The position numbers and the translations under genes were made by a program. The notes below the pieces were generated by a model. It was given only the letters and a program-made list of their open reading frames with translations. It was not told the DNA's origin and ran no database searches. A DNA stretch of 64,000 nucleotides from Acidobacteriota bacterium (GTDB lineage Bacteria; Acidobacteriota; Vicinamibacteria; Vicinamibacterales; UBA2999): contig JAGNJW010000006.1 in NCBI GenBank assembly GCA_018000455.1, positions 142,873-206,872 on the forward strand, given 5' to 3'. Positions 25,593 through 35,990 of the stretch are shown here, in pieces (position 1 is the first letter of the stretch; every line of letters starts with the position of its first letter).

Positions 25593-26177
25593 TCAGGCGT
25601 CGGCGCCGGTGTCGTCGTGCTGCAGACGCTGGGCCAGCCAGGCGCGGGCGATCCGGAAGTCGCGCTTCGCGGTGGCCAGCGAGATGTCGAGCAGTTCGGC
25701 CGCCTCGGCCCGGCCGCAGCCGAGAAACGCGCAGAGCTGCACCAGTTCCGCCTTGCGCGGATCGATGACGGCGAGTTCGTCGAGCGCGGCGTGCAGATCG
25801 AGCAGGTCGGTGTCGTCCGGGTCGACGAGCTGCAGGTCCTCGGTGAGGGGCACCCGATGCCGCCGGGCACCGCGCTTCTCGGCCTGTCCGCTGCGCACGT
25901 GGTCGATGAGGATGTGGCGCATCGCACCCGAGGCAAAGCCGAAGAAGGCTCGCCGGTTCGGGAAGTGGGCCCGGTCCTGCTTCAGCATGCGCAGGTACAG
26001 GTCGTGGACCAGCATCGTCGCCTGGATGGTGCCCGACCGGCCGCCGCGCATGTAGCGCGCCGCCATCTGCCGCAGCTCCGGGTAGACCTCCGCCAGCAGG
26101 CGGTCGAGGGCCCCCTGGTCGCCCTGGGTCCAGTGCTGCAGGAGCTGCGTGAGATGGCCGTCGGGAACGTCGCTCAT
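25593..26177 (-). CDS. ECF-type RNA polymerase sigma factor (Sigma70_ECF family), second copy
   Basis: 194 residues. Same family as the sigma at 1843 but clearly diverged. Region 2 includes LTQLLQHWTQGDQGALDRLL, MLVHDLYLRML and FFGFASGAMRHILIDHVR, then the EKRGA block; region 4 has LLDISLATAKRDFRIARAWL. The ATG at 26177 matches the family N-terminus, and a longer in-frame start (26222) adds residues with no family match. It is transcribed away from an FN3/propeller exoprotein gene, and a TPR Ser/Thr kinase of the type paired with the first sigma lies just beyond, so the three probably form one regulatory locus. Confidence 0.9.
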   Translation of the reverse strand: MSDVPDGHLTQLLQHWTQGDQGALDRLLAEVYPELRQMAARYMRGGRSGTIQATMLVHDLYLRMLKQDRAHFPNRRAFFGFASGAMRHILIDHVRSGQAEKRGARRHRVPLTEDLQLVDPDDTDLLDLHAALDELAVIDPRKAELVQLCAFLGCGRAEAAELLDISLATAKRDFRIARAWLAQRLQHDDTGADA

Positions 26178-26191
26178 GCGTCGTGCCACGT

Positions 26192-26197
26192 AGTATC
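26192..26197 (-). promoter_or_regulatory. -10-like element (GATACT) for the minus-strand sigma gene
   Basis: On the minus strand GATACT ends 14 nt before the ATG at 26177, within the 120-nt divergent intergenic region. Confidence 0.35.
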
Positions 26198-26297
26198 CCG
26201 GAATTCGCGTCGCCGGCACCACCCGCGCGTCGGCGGTGAGCCCTCAGGGGGGCCGTTCCCGTTCATAGGAACGAGGCCACCGAAAGGACGCTCCCCG

Positions 26298-28361
26298 ATG
26301 ACGAGACCGACACCCGCTCTGCTGCCGGCCCTGCTGTTCGCCACGCTTGCGTGCGTGGCCGGAATTCCCGCCGCGTTCGCGCAACCCGCACTGCCAGGGG
26401 CTCCCACCAACCTGCAGGCCACGGTCAACGGCAACAACCTCAGCCTGACGTGGAATGCGCCGTCGACGGGCGGCGCGCCGTCCGGCTATACCCTGCTCGC
26501 CCGCACGACCCCCGGCGGCCCGCTGCTGGTGGCGCTGCCGCTCGGCAACGTCACGTCGTTCGCGGCGGCCGGGCCGAACGGCGTGTTCGTGCTCAGCGTT
26601 CTGGCCGCCAACACGTCGGGCCCCGGACCGGAGTCCAGCGCCGTCACCGTCACGCTGCCGACGGTGCCAGCGCCGCCGGGCGCCCCCACGAGCCTCGTCG
26701 CCAGCGCGCTCGGGAATACCGCCACGTTCACCTGGAACGCGCCGTCCTCCGGCGGTGCGGTGGCGAATTACGTGCTCTTCGCCGGACTCACTCCGGGATT
26801 CGCCCTGCCGATCGCCTCGCTGCCGCTGCCGGCGTCGCAGGCCGGCGTGGTCGTGCCTGGCGTGCCGCCCGGCACCTACTACGTGCGTGTCGTGGCGCAG
26901 AATGCCGGCGGCACGAGCGCGCCGACCAACGAGGCGACCCTCACGGTAACCGGTCCCCAGGCGCCTGGGGCTCCCACCTTGAGCCAGCCCACGGGCGCCG
27001 GCAATACCCTGAATCTCGCCTGGACGCCCGGCGGCGGCGGCCTGCCCACGTCGTACGTGCTCACCGCCCTCACGACCGGCGGCGCCGTGCTGGCGACGGT
27101 GCCGCTCACGGGCACGGCGGTGTCGTTTGCCAACGTGCCCAACGGCACCTACGTCCTGCGACTCGTGGCCGTGAACGCGGTGGGTGCGAGCGCGGCGTCG
27201 AACGAGGTCACGGTGACGCTCCCCATCACGGGGCCGCCGCCGCCGATCGTGCCGCTCGGCAGCGACATCCTCAGCTCGGACGCCAACTTCGCCAGCAAGC
27301 TGGCGCTCTCGGCCACCGGTCATCGCGTCGCCGTCACCGCGTTTGGCACCGCCAACGGCACGACGCGCGTCTACGAACGAACCGGCGGCACCTGGACGCA
27401 GATCGGCGGCGACATCATCGGCGAGGCGGCCGGTGATCGGGCCGGCACCAGCGTCGACCTGAACGCCGCCGGCACCCGCGTCGCCATCGGCGCGTATCTG
27501 AACGACGGCGGCGGCGGCGCGTCAGGGCACGTGCGTGTCTACGACCTCGTCGGCGCGACGTGGACGCAGGTCGGTGCGGACCTCGACGGCGACGGCAACT
27601 CCTGGGGGCTGGGCTGGAGCGTGGCCCTCTCGGCCAGCGGCGATCGTCTGATCGCCGGCGCGCCGGGCAACGGCAGCACCACCGGTCGCATCAAGGTCTA
27701 CGAGCTGGTCGGCGGCACGTGGACCCAGCTCGGGGCGACGCTGACGGCGGGCGATGAGTTCGGAGACGCGGTGGACATCTCGGCCGACGGCACGACGATC
27801 GCCGTCAGTTCACCGTCGGCCGCCGGCTTGTCACGCGCCGGCACCGCGCAGGTCTTCCGCCTGAACGCCGGAGCCTGGACACAGGTCGGGAACACCCTGC
27901 AGGGCGAGGCCATCGCGGATGTCTTCGGCGATGGGCTCTCGCTTTCCGCGAACGGATCGCGCATCGCCGTGGCAGCCCCCCGCGACACCGAAGGCGGTGT
28001 CAGCGGCGGCGGCGCGGCCGCCGGCAAGGTACGGATGTTCGACCTGGTGGGCGCCACCTGGACGCAGGTGGGCGGCGACGTCCTGGGCGCCGTGGGCCTC
28101 AACGGCGAGAATCTGGGCGAGACGGTGGTCCTGTCCTCCGACGGCACGCGCTTCGTGGCGAGCGGTGCGAGCCAGAACCTCGCGAAGGTCTACACCCTCG
28201 TGGGCGGTGCGTGGGTGCAGACCGGGACCGACATCGTGGGCCAGACCGGGCAGGCGGCTCGCCCCGAAGGCCTGGCGCTGTCAGACGACGGCCGCACCGT
28301 GGCCCTCGGGTTCGTCAATGGCACGCCGAGGCGGGTGCGTCTCTTCAGCATCGCCCCGTAA
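26298..28361 (+). CDS. Secreted protein with three FN3 domains and a C-terminal beta-propeller
   Basis: 687 residues. A signal peptide (LLPALLFATLACVAGIPAAF) is followed by three fibronectin type III-like domains (about 33-120, 126-215 and 220-310), each opening with PGAPT and containing the conserved Trp segment (LTWNAP, FTWNAP, LAWTPG). Residues ~315-687 are about seven FG-GAP-like blades with repeated TWTQVG or TWTQLG and GTRVAIGA or GTRFVASGA segments. It is probably an extracellular binding protein. AAAGGA ahead of the ATG at 26298 fixes the start. It is divergent from the sigma gene and upstream of the kinase, and could be a target or sensor of that system (inferred). Confidence 0.82.
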   Translation: MTRPTPALLPALLFATLACVAGIPAAFAQPALPGAPTNLQATVNGNNLSLTWNAPSTGGAPSGYTLLARTTPGGPLLVALPLGNVTSFAAAGPNGVFVLSVLAANTSGPGPESSAVTVTLPTVPAPPGAPTSLVASALGNTATFTWNAPSSGGAVANYVLFAGLTPGFALPIASLPLPASQAGVVVPGVPPGTYYVRVVAQNAGGTSAPTNEATLTVTGPQAPGAPTLSQPTGAGNTLNLAWTPGGGGLPTSYVLTALTTGGAVLATVPLTGTAVSFANVPNGTYVLRLVAVNAVGASAASNEVTVTLPITGPPPPIVPLGSDILSSDANFASKLALSATGHRVAVTAFGTANGTTRVYERTGGTWTQIGGDIIGEAAGDRAGTSVDLNAAGTRVAIGAYLNDGGGGASGHVRVYDLVGATWTQVGADLDGDGNSWGLGWSVALSASGDRLIAGAPGNGSTTGRIKVYELVGGTWTQLGATLTAGDEFGDAVDISADGTTIAVSSPSAAGLSRAGTAQVFRLNAGAWTQVGNTLQGEAIADVFGDGLSLSANGSRIAVAAPRDTEGGVSGGGAAAGKVRMFDLVGATWTQVGGDVLGAVGLNGENLGETVVLSSDGTRFVASGASQNLAKVYTLVGGAWVQTGTDIVGQTGQAARPEGLALSDDGRTVALGFVNGTPRRVRLFSIAP

Positions 28362-28379
28362 CCGGCCGCGCTCGGCCGT

Positions 28380-28421
28380 GCGACATCACGTCCCGGCGGC
28401 TGCCGTCGGGCGTGATGTCGC
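28380..28421. terminator. Long near-perfect hairpin between the FN3 protein and the kinase
   Basis: Outer arms 28380-28390 and 28411-28421 are a perfect 11-bp pair (GCGACATCACG with CGTGATGTCGC). The interior extends the stem by about 8 more pairs (CCCG with CGGG, CGG with CCG, one bulged T), leaving a 3-nt loop. It lies 19 nt after the FN3 stop and 41 nt before the next -10 element. No T-tract follows; it may act as a terminator, an mRNA end protector or an operator. Confidence 0.6.
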
Positions 28422-28461
28422 GCATCGCGCGCGCCGCGGCCTGGGCCATCCGCGCGCGGGG

Positions 28462-28467
28462 TAGTAT
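28462..28467 (+). promoter_or_regulatory. -10-like element (TAGTAT) before the second kinase
   Basis: TAGTAT ends 14 nt before the ATG at 28482. Confidence 0.45.
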
Positions 28468-28481
28468 CTCGAGTCATCGCC

Positions 28482-30941
28482 ATGGACACCACCCGCTGGC
28501 TCCGGATCGAAGGGCTCTTCCACGAGTTGGCGGACCTGCCGCCAGGGGCGGCGCGCGACGCCGCTCTCGCCGCCCGATGCGGTGACGACCAGGCGCTGGC
28601 GGCGGAGGTGCGGGCGCTGCTCGACCAGGACGCCCACCTCGAGGCCGGCGCCAGCGCCGCCGATCCGCACCTCGGGCTGCGGCTCGGCCACTACGAGATC
28701 ACCACGCTCATCGCCCGCGGCGGGATGGCGGCGGTCTACGAAGCGCGCCGCGCCGACGACCAGTTCCAGCAGCGCGTCGCCGTGAAGATCATGGACCTGC
28801 GGCTGTCGGATCCCGGGCTGGCGGCGCAGTTCCGGGCCGAACGCCAGATCCTCGCCGCACTCGAGCATCCGTCGCTGACCCGGCTGCTCGACGGCGGCGT
28901 CACCACCCTGGGCGAGCCGTACCTGGTGATGGAGTACGTCGAGGGGCAGGCGATCGATCGCTACTGCGACACCGGGCGCCTCGACGTGCCGGCGCGGCTG
29001 CGCCTCTTCATGGAGGTCTGCGACGGCGTGGCGTTCGCGCACCGCAACCTCGTGCTGCACCGCGACCTCAAGCCGTCGAACATCCTGGTGACGCGCGAGG
29101 GGCGCGCGAAGGTGGTGGATTTCGGCACCGCCACGCTGCTGCAGCCGGATCGGCTGGCCACCACGTCGATGGCGCCGCTCACCCCGGCTTACGCGAGCCC
29201 GGAGCAGCTCACCGGCAAGGCCGTCGGCACGGCGAGCGATCAGTACAGCCTCGGCCTCGTGCTGTTCGAACTGCTGACCGGCGGCGCGGCCTTCGGCGAG
29301 CGGACGTCGCTGATGGCAGCCGTCGAGCGCGCGCTGGCGGCCACGACCACGACTGCGCCGCACCTGGCCGTGACCGAGGCCGCCGCCAGCACCCGCCAGA
29401 CGTCGCTCGCGAAACTGCGGCGGACGCTCTCGGGCGACCTGGCGACGATTCTCGCCAAGGCGCTGGCCCACGAACCTTCGGCGCGCTACGCCAGCGTGCA
29501 GCATTTCGCTGACGACGTCAGGCGGTGGCTGAGCGGCGCGCCGATCCTCGCCCGGCCGCCGTCGCTCGCCTACCAGTCGTCGCGTTTCGTTCACCGGCAC
29601 TGGGTGGCGACGTCGGTCGCCGCCACGCTGACGGTGGCCCTCGTCGTCGCCACCGGCGTGTCGCTGCAGCAGGCCGCGCTGGCGCGCCGCCAGGCCGACG
29701 AAGCGCAGCGGCAGGCGGCCGCGGCCCGGACCGAGTCGGAGAAGAACCGGCAGATGAACCGCTTCCTGACCCGCATGCTGTCGTCGGCCAATCCGACCTG
29801 GAACAACGCCAACGCCGCCGTGGCCTCATCGATCACCGTGCGCCAGGTGCTCGACGGCGCCGGGGCGCTCATCGGCACGGAACTGGTCGATCTGCCCGAC
29901 GTCGAGGCCGAGATGCGGCGGACGCTCGGGCGGACCTACATCGGCCTCGGGGCGCCCGACCAGGCGCTGCCGCACCTCGAACGCGCCCTGGCGCTCTCGA
30001 CCGCCCGCGGGGACGGGGGCGGGGAAGCCGCGAGCGAGATGGCGCTCGCCACCATCCGTCTGCATCGCGGCGACTACGCGGCGGCGGAGGCCCTGCTTCG
30101 CAAGGTGCGGCGCTACCTGCTGGCGCACGAGCGCGACGTCGACCCCGAGATGGCGTTCATCGCGACCAGCGACCTCAGCACGGTGATCGGCTACCTGCGG
30201 CCCGGCGATGCCGAGGCGCTCGAGCTGATTCGCGAGGCCATCGCCGTGGCTGATCGCGCCAATATCACGGCCGGCGTGGCGGTCGCGGTCAACAATGCCG
30301 CGACCCAGCTCTACCGGGCCGGCCGGCTCGACGAATCGGAAGCCGCCTACCGCGATGCCGAGCGCCGGATGACCGCCCTGCCCGCACCGCCGCCCGAACT
30401 CCACATGCTGCGCGCCAACCTGGCGAACGTGATGCGCGTGCGCGGGCGGGCCGAGGACGCCGAACGCCTGGCGGCGGAGGCGGCTGCGGGGGCGCGACGC
30501 TCCTGGCCTGCCGAGCACCCCTATCACGCGCAGATCCAGCAGACGTGGGGGCGCGCGCTTGTGGCCGCCGGCCAGCCGATGCGGGGCCGCGACGCGCTGC
30601 TCGAGGCCCTGCGCCTGATTCGACGGCTGCGGTCTGCCGAACACCCGGACATCGCGACGCCGCTCATCGGACTGGGCGTGGCGTATCGCGAACTCGGCGA
30701 TCTCGCGGCGTCGGAACGGGTGCTGCGGGAGGCGCGCGTCCTGCTGCGGGCGCCCACGGCCGGCCGGGACCGCGCCGCGGACGCCGCGGGCGAACTCGGC
30801 ATGACGCTGCGCGCGACGGGGCGCTTGGGCGACGCCAGTCCATTGCTGCAGGAGAGCCTCGAACTCTACCAAGCGCAGTACGGTCAGGCGCATCCCCTGA
30901 CGCAACTGGCGCTGGCGCGCCTCAGGGGCACGGCCGACTAG
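28482..30941 (+). CDS. Membrane Ser/Thr protein kinase with C-terminal TPR region, second copy
   Basis: 819 residues, the same layout as the kinase at 2422. An N-terminal helical segment (1-65) is similar in both (WLRIEGLFHEL here, WNRIDDLFQAA there). The kinase domain has ARGGMAAVYEA, ATP lysine K102 (VAVKI), HRDLKPSN (D195) and DFG at 213-215, all catalytic residues kept. A membrane helix at about 374-396 (SVAATLTVALVVATGVSL) and TPR-like helices to the end follow, including AADAAGELGMTLRATGRLGD. The sigma factor at 25593, on the opposite strand 2.3 kb away, is the likely partner. Confidence 0.92.
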   Translation: MDTTRWLRIEGLFHELADLPPGAARDAALAARCGDDQALAAEVRALLDQDAHLEAGASAADPHLGLRLGHYEITTLIARGGMAAVYEARRADDQFQQRVAVKIMDLRLSDPGLAAQFRAERQILAALEHPSLTRLLDGGVTTLGEPYLVMEYVEGQAIDRYCDTGRLDVPARLRLFMEVCDGVAFAHRNLVLHRDLKPSNILVTREGRAKVVDFGTATLLQPDRLATTSMAPLTPAYASPEQLTGKAVGTASDQYSLGLVLFELLTGGAAFGERTSLMAAVERALAATTTTAPHLAVTEAAASTRQTSLAKLRRTLSGDLATILAKALAHEPSARYASVQHFADDVRRWLSGAPILARPPSLAYQSSRFVHRHWVATSVAATLTVALVVATGVSLQQAALARRQADEAQRQAAAARTESEKNRQMNRFLTRMLSSANPTWNNANAAVASSITVRQVLDGAGALIGTELVDLPDVEAEMRRTLGRTYIGLGAPDQALPHLERALALSTARGDGGGEAASEMALATIRLHRGDYAAAEALLRKVRRYLLAHERDVDPEMAFIATSDLSTVIGYLRPGDAEALELIREAIAVADRANITAGVAVAVNNAATQLYRAGRLDESEAAYRDAERRMTALPAPPPELHMLRANLANVMRVRGRAEDAERLAAEAAAGARRSWPAEHPYHAQIQQTWGRALVAAGQPMRGRDALLEALRLIRRLRSAEHPDIATPLIGLGVAYRELGDLAASERVLREARVLLRAPTAGRDRAADAAGELGMTLRATGRLGDASPLLQESLELYQAQYGQAHPLTQLALARLRGTAD

Positions 30942-30979
30942 CCCGGGCCGCATGCCGCGCCGGCCGTCGCCGCGCGCGG

Positions 30980-32476
<1,497 letters not shown>

Positions 32477-32486
32477 GCCGCGGGTG

Positions 32487-32492
32487 ATTGTA
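32487..32492 (-). promoter_or_regulatory. -10-like element (TACAAT, minus strand) for the symporter
   Basis: TACAAT on the minus strand ends 10 nt before the symporter ATG, consistent with a leaderless or nearly leaderless mRNA. Confidence 0.5.
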
Positions 32493-32524
32493 TGCGCACA
32501 GCGCCTGCGGGAGGCCGCCGTCGG

Positions 32525-32553
32525 TTGCTATCACCTGTGCTCTCCGATATGGT
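32525..32553 (+). promoter_or_regulatory. Candidate promoter for the first sdh operon
   Basis: TTGCTA (32525-32530), a 17-nt spacer and TATGGT (32548-32553) form a reasonable sigma-70-type promoter 44 nt before the ATG at 32598. Confidence 0.4.
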
Positions 32554-32597
32554 TAGTCCGTTTTCACGCACCGTTCGCGACTTCGGAGGCGGCTTCC

Positions 32598-33401
32598 ATG
32601 CAGGTGATTCCGGTCACGGCCGTCCATCGTGGCTTCGGGACGACGTCCCGTCGTGACAAATGGTGGGCAGCGCCACTCAGCGTGTTCCTCGGACTCTTCG
32701 CGTTCGTCGTCTATGCGACGTGGGCCGCGTTCCAGGGCGACCACTATCACTTCGGGCCGTACCTGTCGCCGTTCTATGCGCCGGAGCTCTGGGGGTCGTC
32801 GCCGCATGCGTGGTTCGGTCCCCGACCCGACTGGTGGCCCGGCGTCGTCCCGTTTTCGCCGGCGCTGCTGATCCTGCCGTTTCCCGGCGGTTTCCGCTTC
32901 ACCTGCTACTACTACCGCGGCGCCTACTACAAGGCGTTCTGGGCCGATCCGCCGTCGTGCGCGGTGGGCGAACCCCGCAAGAGCTATCTGGGCGAGCACT
33001 CGTTCCCCCTGATTCTGCAGAATGCCCACCGCTTCTTCATGTGGGTGGCCATCGTCTTCATCGGGCTGCTCGCCTACGACGCGTGGAAGGCGTTCTGGTT
33101 CATGAATCCTGCGACCGGCGCCACCGAGTTCGGCATCGGCGTCGGCACGATCGTGCTCGGCGCGAACGTCGTGCTGCTGGCCAGCTACACCTGGGGCTGC
33201 CACGTCCTGCGCCACGTGCTCGGCGGACGGCTCGACGAAGTTTCGAAGTCGCCGGCCTGCGACACGGCGTATGCGTGCGTGTCGGGGCTCAACGGGCGCC
33301 ACCAGCTGTTTGCCTGGTGCAGCCTGTTCTCGGTGATGTTCGCCGATCTCTACGTCCGCCTGTGCTCGATGGGTGTGTGGACCGACGTGAGGCTGTTCTG
33401 A
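32598..33401 (+). CDS. sdhC: Succinate dehydrogenase membrane anchor, Sdh1 type
   Basis: 267 residues with about five hydrophobic segments (LSVFLGLFAFVVYATWAAF, MWVAIVFIGLLAYDAW, IGVGTIVLGANVVLLASYTW, FSVMFADLYVRLC and a weaker one near 100). It is directly upstream of, and overlaps by 1 nt, a succinate dehydrogenase flavoprotein gene, as does the anchor gene of the mycobacterial Sdh1 operon. It should hold the complex in the membrane and host quinone and any haem; several His are present but the ligands cannot be assigned. ATG 32598 is chosen over longer in-frame extensions that overlap the divergent promoter region. Confidence 0.8.
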   Translation: MQVIPVTAVHRGFGTTSRRDKWWAAPLSVFLGLFAFVVYATWAAFQGDHYHFGPYLSPFYAPELWGSSPHAWFGPRPDWWPGVVPFSPALLILPFPGGFRFTCYYYRGAYYKAFWADPPSCAVGEPRKSYLGEHSFPLILQNAHRFFMWVAIVFIGLLAYDAWKAFWFMNPATGATEFGIGVGTIVLGANVVLLASYTWGCHVLRHVLGGRLDEVSKSPACDTAYACVSGLNGRHQLFAWCSLFSVMFADLYVRLCSMGVWTDVRLF

Positions 33402-35218
33402 TGGCGGCACACGCGTCCTATACCTACGACGTGCTCGTCATCGGGGCCGGCGGCGCCGGGCTGCGCGCGGCCATCGAAGCGGCCAGCGCCGGAGTGTCGG
33501 TGGGCCTCATCTGCAAGTCGCTGCTCGGCAAGGCTCACACCGTGATGGCCGAGGGCGGCATGGCCGCAGCCATGGCCAACAACGACGATCGCGACAACTG
33601 GAAGGTGCATTTCGCCGACACGATGCGCGGCGGCCAGTACGTCAACAACTGGCGGATGGCCGAGCTCCACGCCAAGGAGGCACCCGAGCGCGTGCGCGAG
33701 CTCGAGGCCTGGGGCGCGGTGTTCGACCGCACTTCCGATGGTCGCATCAACCAGCGCAATTTCGGCGGCCACCGCTACCCGCGGCTGGCCCACGTCGGCG
33801 ATCGCACGGGCCTGGAGCTCATCCGCACGCTGCAAGACCACACGACCTACCTCGGCGTCACCGTCCACATGGAGCATACGGTGATCGAGTTGCTGCTCGA
33901 TGGCGGGCGCGCGGCCGGGGTGCTGGCCTACGACCGCGAGCGAGGCCGCTTCCACGTCTTCAACGCCAAAGCCGTCGTGATGGCTACCGGCGGCACCGGC
34001 CGCGCCTTCAAGATCACGAGCAACAGCTGGGAAGGCACGGGCGACGGACACGCCCTGGCGTATCGCGCGGGCGCCGAACTCATCGACATGGAGTTCATCC
34101 AGTTCCATCCCACCGGCATGGTGTGGCCCCCGAGCGTGCGCGGTATTCTCGTCACCGAGGGCGTGCGAGGTGAAGGCGGCGTGCTGCGCAATAGCGAAGG
34201 CCGCCGCTTCATGTTCGACGACATCCCCGACAACTACAAGCCGCAGACGGCCTCCGATCCGGAAGAGGGCTGGCGCTACACCCAGGGTGACAAGAGCGCA
34301 CGGCGGCCACCCGAGCTCCTGACCCGCGATCACGTCGCGCGCTGCATCAACCGCGAGGTCAAGGCCGGCCGCGGCTCACCCCATGGCGGCGTCTTTCTCG
34401 ACATCGCGTGGATCAAGGAGAAACGGTCCGACGCGGCCGACCACATCAAGCGCAAGCTGCCGAGCATGTACCACCAGTTCAAGGAACTGGCCGACCTCGA
34501 CATCACGACCACGCCGATGGAAGTGGGACCGACGACGCACTACATCATGGGCGGCATCAGGGTCGACGCCGATTCGCAGGAATCCACCATTCCCGGCCTG
34601 TTCGCGGCCGGAGAGTGCGCGGCCGGCATCAACGGCGCCAATCGTCTCGGGGGCAACTCGCTGTCGGACCTGATCGTCTTCGGCAAGCGGGCCGGCGAGT
34701 ACGCCGCCGAGTTCGCCCGCAAGGGCGCCCAGCCGAAGGTGGACGAGGGCGCCGTCGACCGGGCCCTCACGGCGTCGCTGGCCCCGTTCGAACGCGGCAG
34801 TGGCGGCGAGAACCCCTACAAGGTGCAGCAGGATCTGCAGGACGCCATGCAGGCGCTGGTCGGCATCGTCCGCAACGAGAGCGAGATGCAGGACGCCGTG
34901 CGCCAGCTGGCCGGCTTCAACGAGCGCGCGGCCCGGGCGGGTGTCGAGGGCCACCGCGAGTACAACTCCGGGTGGCATACCTGCATCGACCTGCGCAATC
35001 TGCTCGACGTCTCCGAGGCCATCGCGCGCTCGGCCATCGAGCGCAAGGAGAGCCGCGGCGGCCACTTCCGCGAGGACTACCCGGAGAAGGTGGCCGAGTT
35101 CGGCACCTTCAACATCGCCGCGCGCCGCCAGCCCGACGGCTCGATGCAGGTCGCACGTGTCCCCCTGAAGGACATACCGGCCGAACTCAAGCAGGTCATC
35201 GACGAGGAGAAGCAGTGA
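33401..35218 (+). CDS. sdhA: Succinate dehydrogenase/fumarate reductase flavoprotein subunit, first complex
   Basis: 605 residues. It has an FAD-binding Rossmann motif (VIGAGGAGLRAAIEAA), the covalent-FAD histidine H46 in AHTVMAEGGMAAAM, the substrate segment MEFIQFHPTGMVWPPS and GLFAAGECAAGINGANRLGG. It oxidises succinate to fumarate (or the reverse). The short spacing between FAD-His and HPTG and the overall length match the Sdh1-type flavoproteins rather than the b558 type at 39961. The ATG shares one base with the anchor gene stop, and the stop overlaps the Fe-S gene by GTGA, so the three are translationally coupled. Confidence 0.93.
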   Translation: MAAHASYTYDVLVIGAGGAGLRAAIEAASAGVSVGLICKSLLGKAHTVMAEGGMAAAMANNDDRDNWKVHFADTMRGGQYVNNWRMAELHAKEAPERVRELEAWGAVFDRTSDGRINQRNFGGHRYPRLAHVGDRTGLELIRTLQDHTTYLGVTVHMEHTVIELLLDGGRAAGVLAYDRERGRFHVFNAKAVVMATGGTGRAFKITSNSWEGTGDGHALAYRAGAELIDMEFIQFHPTGMVWPPSVRGILVTEGVRGEGGVLRNSEGRRFMFDDIPDNYKPQTASDPEEGWRYTQGDKSARRPPELLTRDHVARCINREVKAGRGSPHGGVFLDIAWIKEKRSDAADHIKRKLPSMYHQFKELADLDITTTPMEVGPTTHYIMGGIRVDADSQESTIPGLFAAGECAAGINGANRLGGNSLSDLIVFGKRAGEYAAEFARKGAQPKVDEGAVDRALTASLAPFERGSGGENPYKVQQDLQDAMQALVGIVRNESEMQDAVRQLAGFNERAARAGVEGHREYNSGWHTCIDLRNLLDVSEAIARSAIERKESRGGHFREDYPEKVAEFGTFNIAARRQPDGSMQVARVPLKDIPAELKQVIDEEKQ

Positions 35219-35961
35219 GCCAGGCCACTTTTCGAATCTGGCGAAGCGAGCCCGGCTCGGCCGATGGCGGCTTCAAGGACTACACCACCGAGATTTCCGA
35301 AGGGATGGTGGTGCTCGACGCCGTGCACCGGATCCAGGCCGAGCAGGCCCCCGATCTCGCCTGCCGCTGGAACTGCAAGGCCGGCAAGTGCGGCTCGTGC
35401 TCGGCCGAGATCAACGGCAAGCCGCGCCTGATGTGCATGAGCCGGCTCAACTCGCTCGACTTGAGCGAGCCGGTCACCGTCGAGCCGATGCGGACGTTTC
35501 CGCTCATCAAGGACCTGGTCACCGACGTGTCGTGGAACTTCCGCGTCAAGAAGGGGCTGAAGAAGTTCGCGCCCCGCACGCCCGATGCGGCCGATGGCAC
35601 GTGGCGGATGGCGCAGCGCGACGTCGACAGGGTGCAGGAGTTCCGCAAGTGCATCGAGTGCTTCCTGTGCCAGGACGTGTGCCACGTGCTGCGCGATCAC
35701 GACAAGCACGAGGAGTTCATCGGCCCGCGCTTCCTGCTCTACTCGGCGGCGCTCGAGATGCATCCGCTCGACACCGGCGATCGCCTTGGCGACCTCAAGG
35801 ACGTCAACGGCATCGGCTACTGCAACATCACCAAGTGCTGCACCAAGGTCTGTCCGGAGCACATCCACATCACCGACAACGCGATCATTCCGCTCAAGGA
35901 ACGGGTCGTCGACCGGTTCTACGATCCGGTGACCCGCCTGCTGCGGATGATCACCGGATAG
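35215..35961 (+). CDS. sdhB: Succinate dehydrogenase/fumarate reductase iron-sulfur subunit, first complex
   Basis: 248 residues. The N-terminal plant-type ferredoxin domain binds [2Fe-2S] (CRWNCKAGKCGSCSAEING...C); the C-terminal domain has CIECFLCQDVCHVL and CNITKCCTKVCPEHI for the [4Fe-4S] and third cluster. It links the flavoprotein to the quinone site. GTG at 35215 overlaps the sdhA stop (GTGA), which decides the start. Downstream, after 29 nt and a GGAGGGAG ribosome site, comes a TPR-like gene. Confidence 0.93.
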   Translation: MSQATFRIWRSEPGSADGGFKDYTTEISEGMVVLDAVHRIQAEQAPDLACRWNCKAGKCGSCSAEINGKPRLMCMSRLNSLDLSEPVTVEPMRTFPLIKDLVTDVSWNFRVKKGLKKFAPRTPDAADGTWRMAQRDVDRVQEFRKCIECFLCQDVCHVLRDHDKHEEFIGPRFLLYSAALEMHPLDTGDRLGDLKDVNGIGYCNITKCCTKVCPEHIHITDNAIIPLKERVVDRFYDPVTRLLRMITG

Positions 35962-35990
35962 ACTGCGGCACCAACGCGAGGGAGGGAGCC

